Below, in pieces: positions 5,142-5,769 of a stretch of DNA of 5,769 nucleotides. Every line of letters starts with the position of its first letter. Positions within the stretch are counted from its first letter, which is position 1. The notes beneath the pieces were generated by a model, which was not told the origin of the DNA, did not search any database, and saw nothing but the letters and a program-made list of their open reading frames with translations. The stretch is from the NCBI GenBank assembly GCA_947508155.1, contig CANNRM010000044.1, positions 1-5,769 on the forward strand. The letters run 5' to 3'. The position numbers and the translations under genes were made by a program. The DNA comes from Rickettsiales bacterium (lineage in GTDB: Bacteria; Pseudomonadota; Alphaproteobacteria; Rickettsiales; Rickettsiaceae).

Positions 5142-5769
5142 ATGAGACTATTAGTAATCGGCACAATCAATACAGAAGTACAATCAGCAATCGCAATTGC
5201 TCAAACTCGCGGTGCGCGTGTGTTCTTTGCTCCAAATACAAATGAAGCCCTTGAAAATTTGCGTAATGGTCAAGGTGCTGACCTTGTGATGATGGATGCT
5301 GGTATGGATATTGCTGGGTTCATATCATCTATCAAAGCTGAGCATATCAATATTGATGTTGTAGCTTATGGTATTAACAGCACACCAAAAGAAGCTGTTG
5401 CAGCTATTAAAGCTGGAGCTAAGGAATTCCTTCCTCTTCCACCTGATGAAAAGCTCATTGCTGCACTTCTCTCAGCTATCACAGACAATACTCGCCCAAT
5501 GATTGGGCAATCTGCGGCTATGAAGGCTGCAACTGAAATTGCGGACCGTATTGCGAAGTCTGATGCGAATATTCTGATTACTGGTAAATCTGGTACCGGT
5601 AAAGAGGTGATGGCACATTACATACATAATAACAGCAATCGTAAGGATAAGCTCTTTGTGCGCGTGAATTGCGCGGCAATTCCTGAGAATCTTTTGGAGT
5701 CCGAGTTGTTTGGCCATGAAAAGGGCGCTTTTACTGGTGCTGTTGCTCGTCGTATTGGGAAGTTCGAGG
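5142..5769 (+). CDS. flbD: FlbD-type sigma-54-dependent flagellar transcription activator, 5' part
   Basis: Activator of sigma-54 promoters of late flagellar genes in Alphaproteobacteria. The first 209 residues are present and the frame runs off the window; about the second half (rest of the AAA+ domain and the DNA-binding helix-turn-helix) is missing. Residues 1-115 form an atypical receiver: D52 is present, but the acidic pair expected near position 8 is Gly-Thr and the usual Lys before the last helix is replaced in [11 protein letters not shown] (91-101). The AAA+ part shows Walker A GKSGTGKE (148-155; first variable residue Lys rather than the usual Glu) and the sigma-54 contact loop [15 protein letters not shown] (186-200) with GAFTGA intact. 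The resemblance to Caulobacter FlbD is strong throughout, including RNGQGADL and [10 protein letters not shown]. The ATG at 5142 (MRLLVIG) matches the family start and is spaced 10 nt from CAGG (5128-5131); ATG at 5133 is too close to it. Flagellar genes are expected elsewhere in the genome. Confidence 0.92.
   Translation, partial: MRLLVIGTINTEVQSAIAIAQTRGARVFFAPNTNEALENLRNGQGADLVMMDAGMDIAGFISSIKAEHINIDVVAYGINSTPKEAVAAIKAGAKEFLPLPPDEKLIAALLSAITDNTRPMIGQSAAMKAATEIADRIAKSDANILITGKSGTGKEVMAHYIHNNSNRKDKLFVRVNCAAIPENLLESELFGHEKGAFTGAVARRIGKFE

Noticed and set aside
5472..5717. Antisense reading frame inside flbD
   Set aside because: It is opposite the conserved Walker A and GAFTGA coding region, and its product shows no family features.
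1..5769. tRNA, rRNA or CRISPR array
   Set aside because: No cloverleaf-like segment with a CCA-type end, no rRNA-like sequence and no regularly spaced direct repeats were seen on either strand.

Overview
The window is AT-rich DNA from what looks like an alphaproteobacterium, most likely a Rickettsiales or similar host-associated lineage that keeps flagellar genes. The strongest marker is the gene running off the right edge, a FlbD-type sigma-54 activator. FlbD is the flagellar class-switch regulator of Alphaproteobacteria. The propionyl-CoA carboxylase beta subunit, a free-standing hscB and an Fe-type superoxide dismutase fit this view. A few flagellated Rickettsiales, such as Midichloria relatives, are known. 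The lineage call is inference from family resemblance, not from a search.

Layout, left to right. (1) The 3' part of sodB (+). (2) A three-gene + strand run: an AbrB/VapB-type antitoxin overlapping a PIN-domain (VapC-type) toxin by 7 nt, then hscB, the J-domain co-chaperone of Fe-S cluster assembly, 4 nt later with no visible ribosome binding site of its own. (3) A minus-strand gene for a 134-residue, probably disordered protein with a basic C-terminus; its stop codon lies 1 nt from the hscB stop. (4) A 324-nt gap (2102-2425) with three TTAA boxes at exact 11-bp spacing (a tandem CtrA-box pattern) just upstream of the minus gene, and an 80-bp palindrome-rich block in front of pccB. (5) pccB (+), complete, with Ile in place of the Asp usually found at the acyl-CoA specificity position. 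(6) A 196-nt gap holding two inverted, divergent copies of a repeat. (7) An EamA/DMT-family transporter (+). (8) A short gap with a promoter candidate, then the first 209 residues of flbD (+).

The genes do not form one pathway. sodB and hscB both concern iron and oxidative stress. The toxin-antitoxin pair sits between them and may drive hscB expression. pccB feeds propionyl-CoA (perhaps also acetyl-CoA) carboxylation, but no biotin-carboxylase partner is adjacent. FlbD and the CtrA-like boxes both point to the alphaproteobacterial cell-cycle/flagellar circuit. The points most worth following are the CtrA-like array in front of an unrecognised, effector-like small protein, the PccB specificity residue, the toxin-antitoxin/hscB coupling, and the inverted repeat pair.
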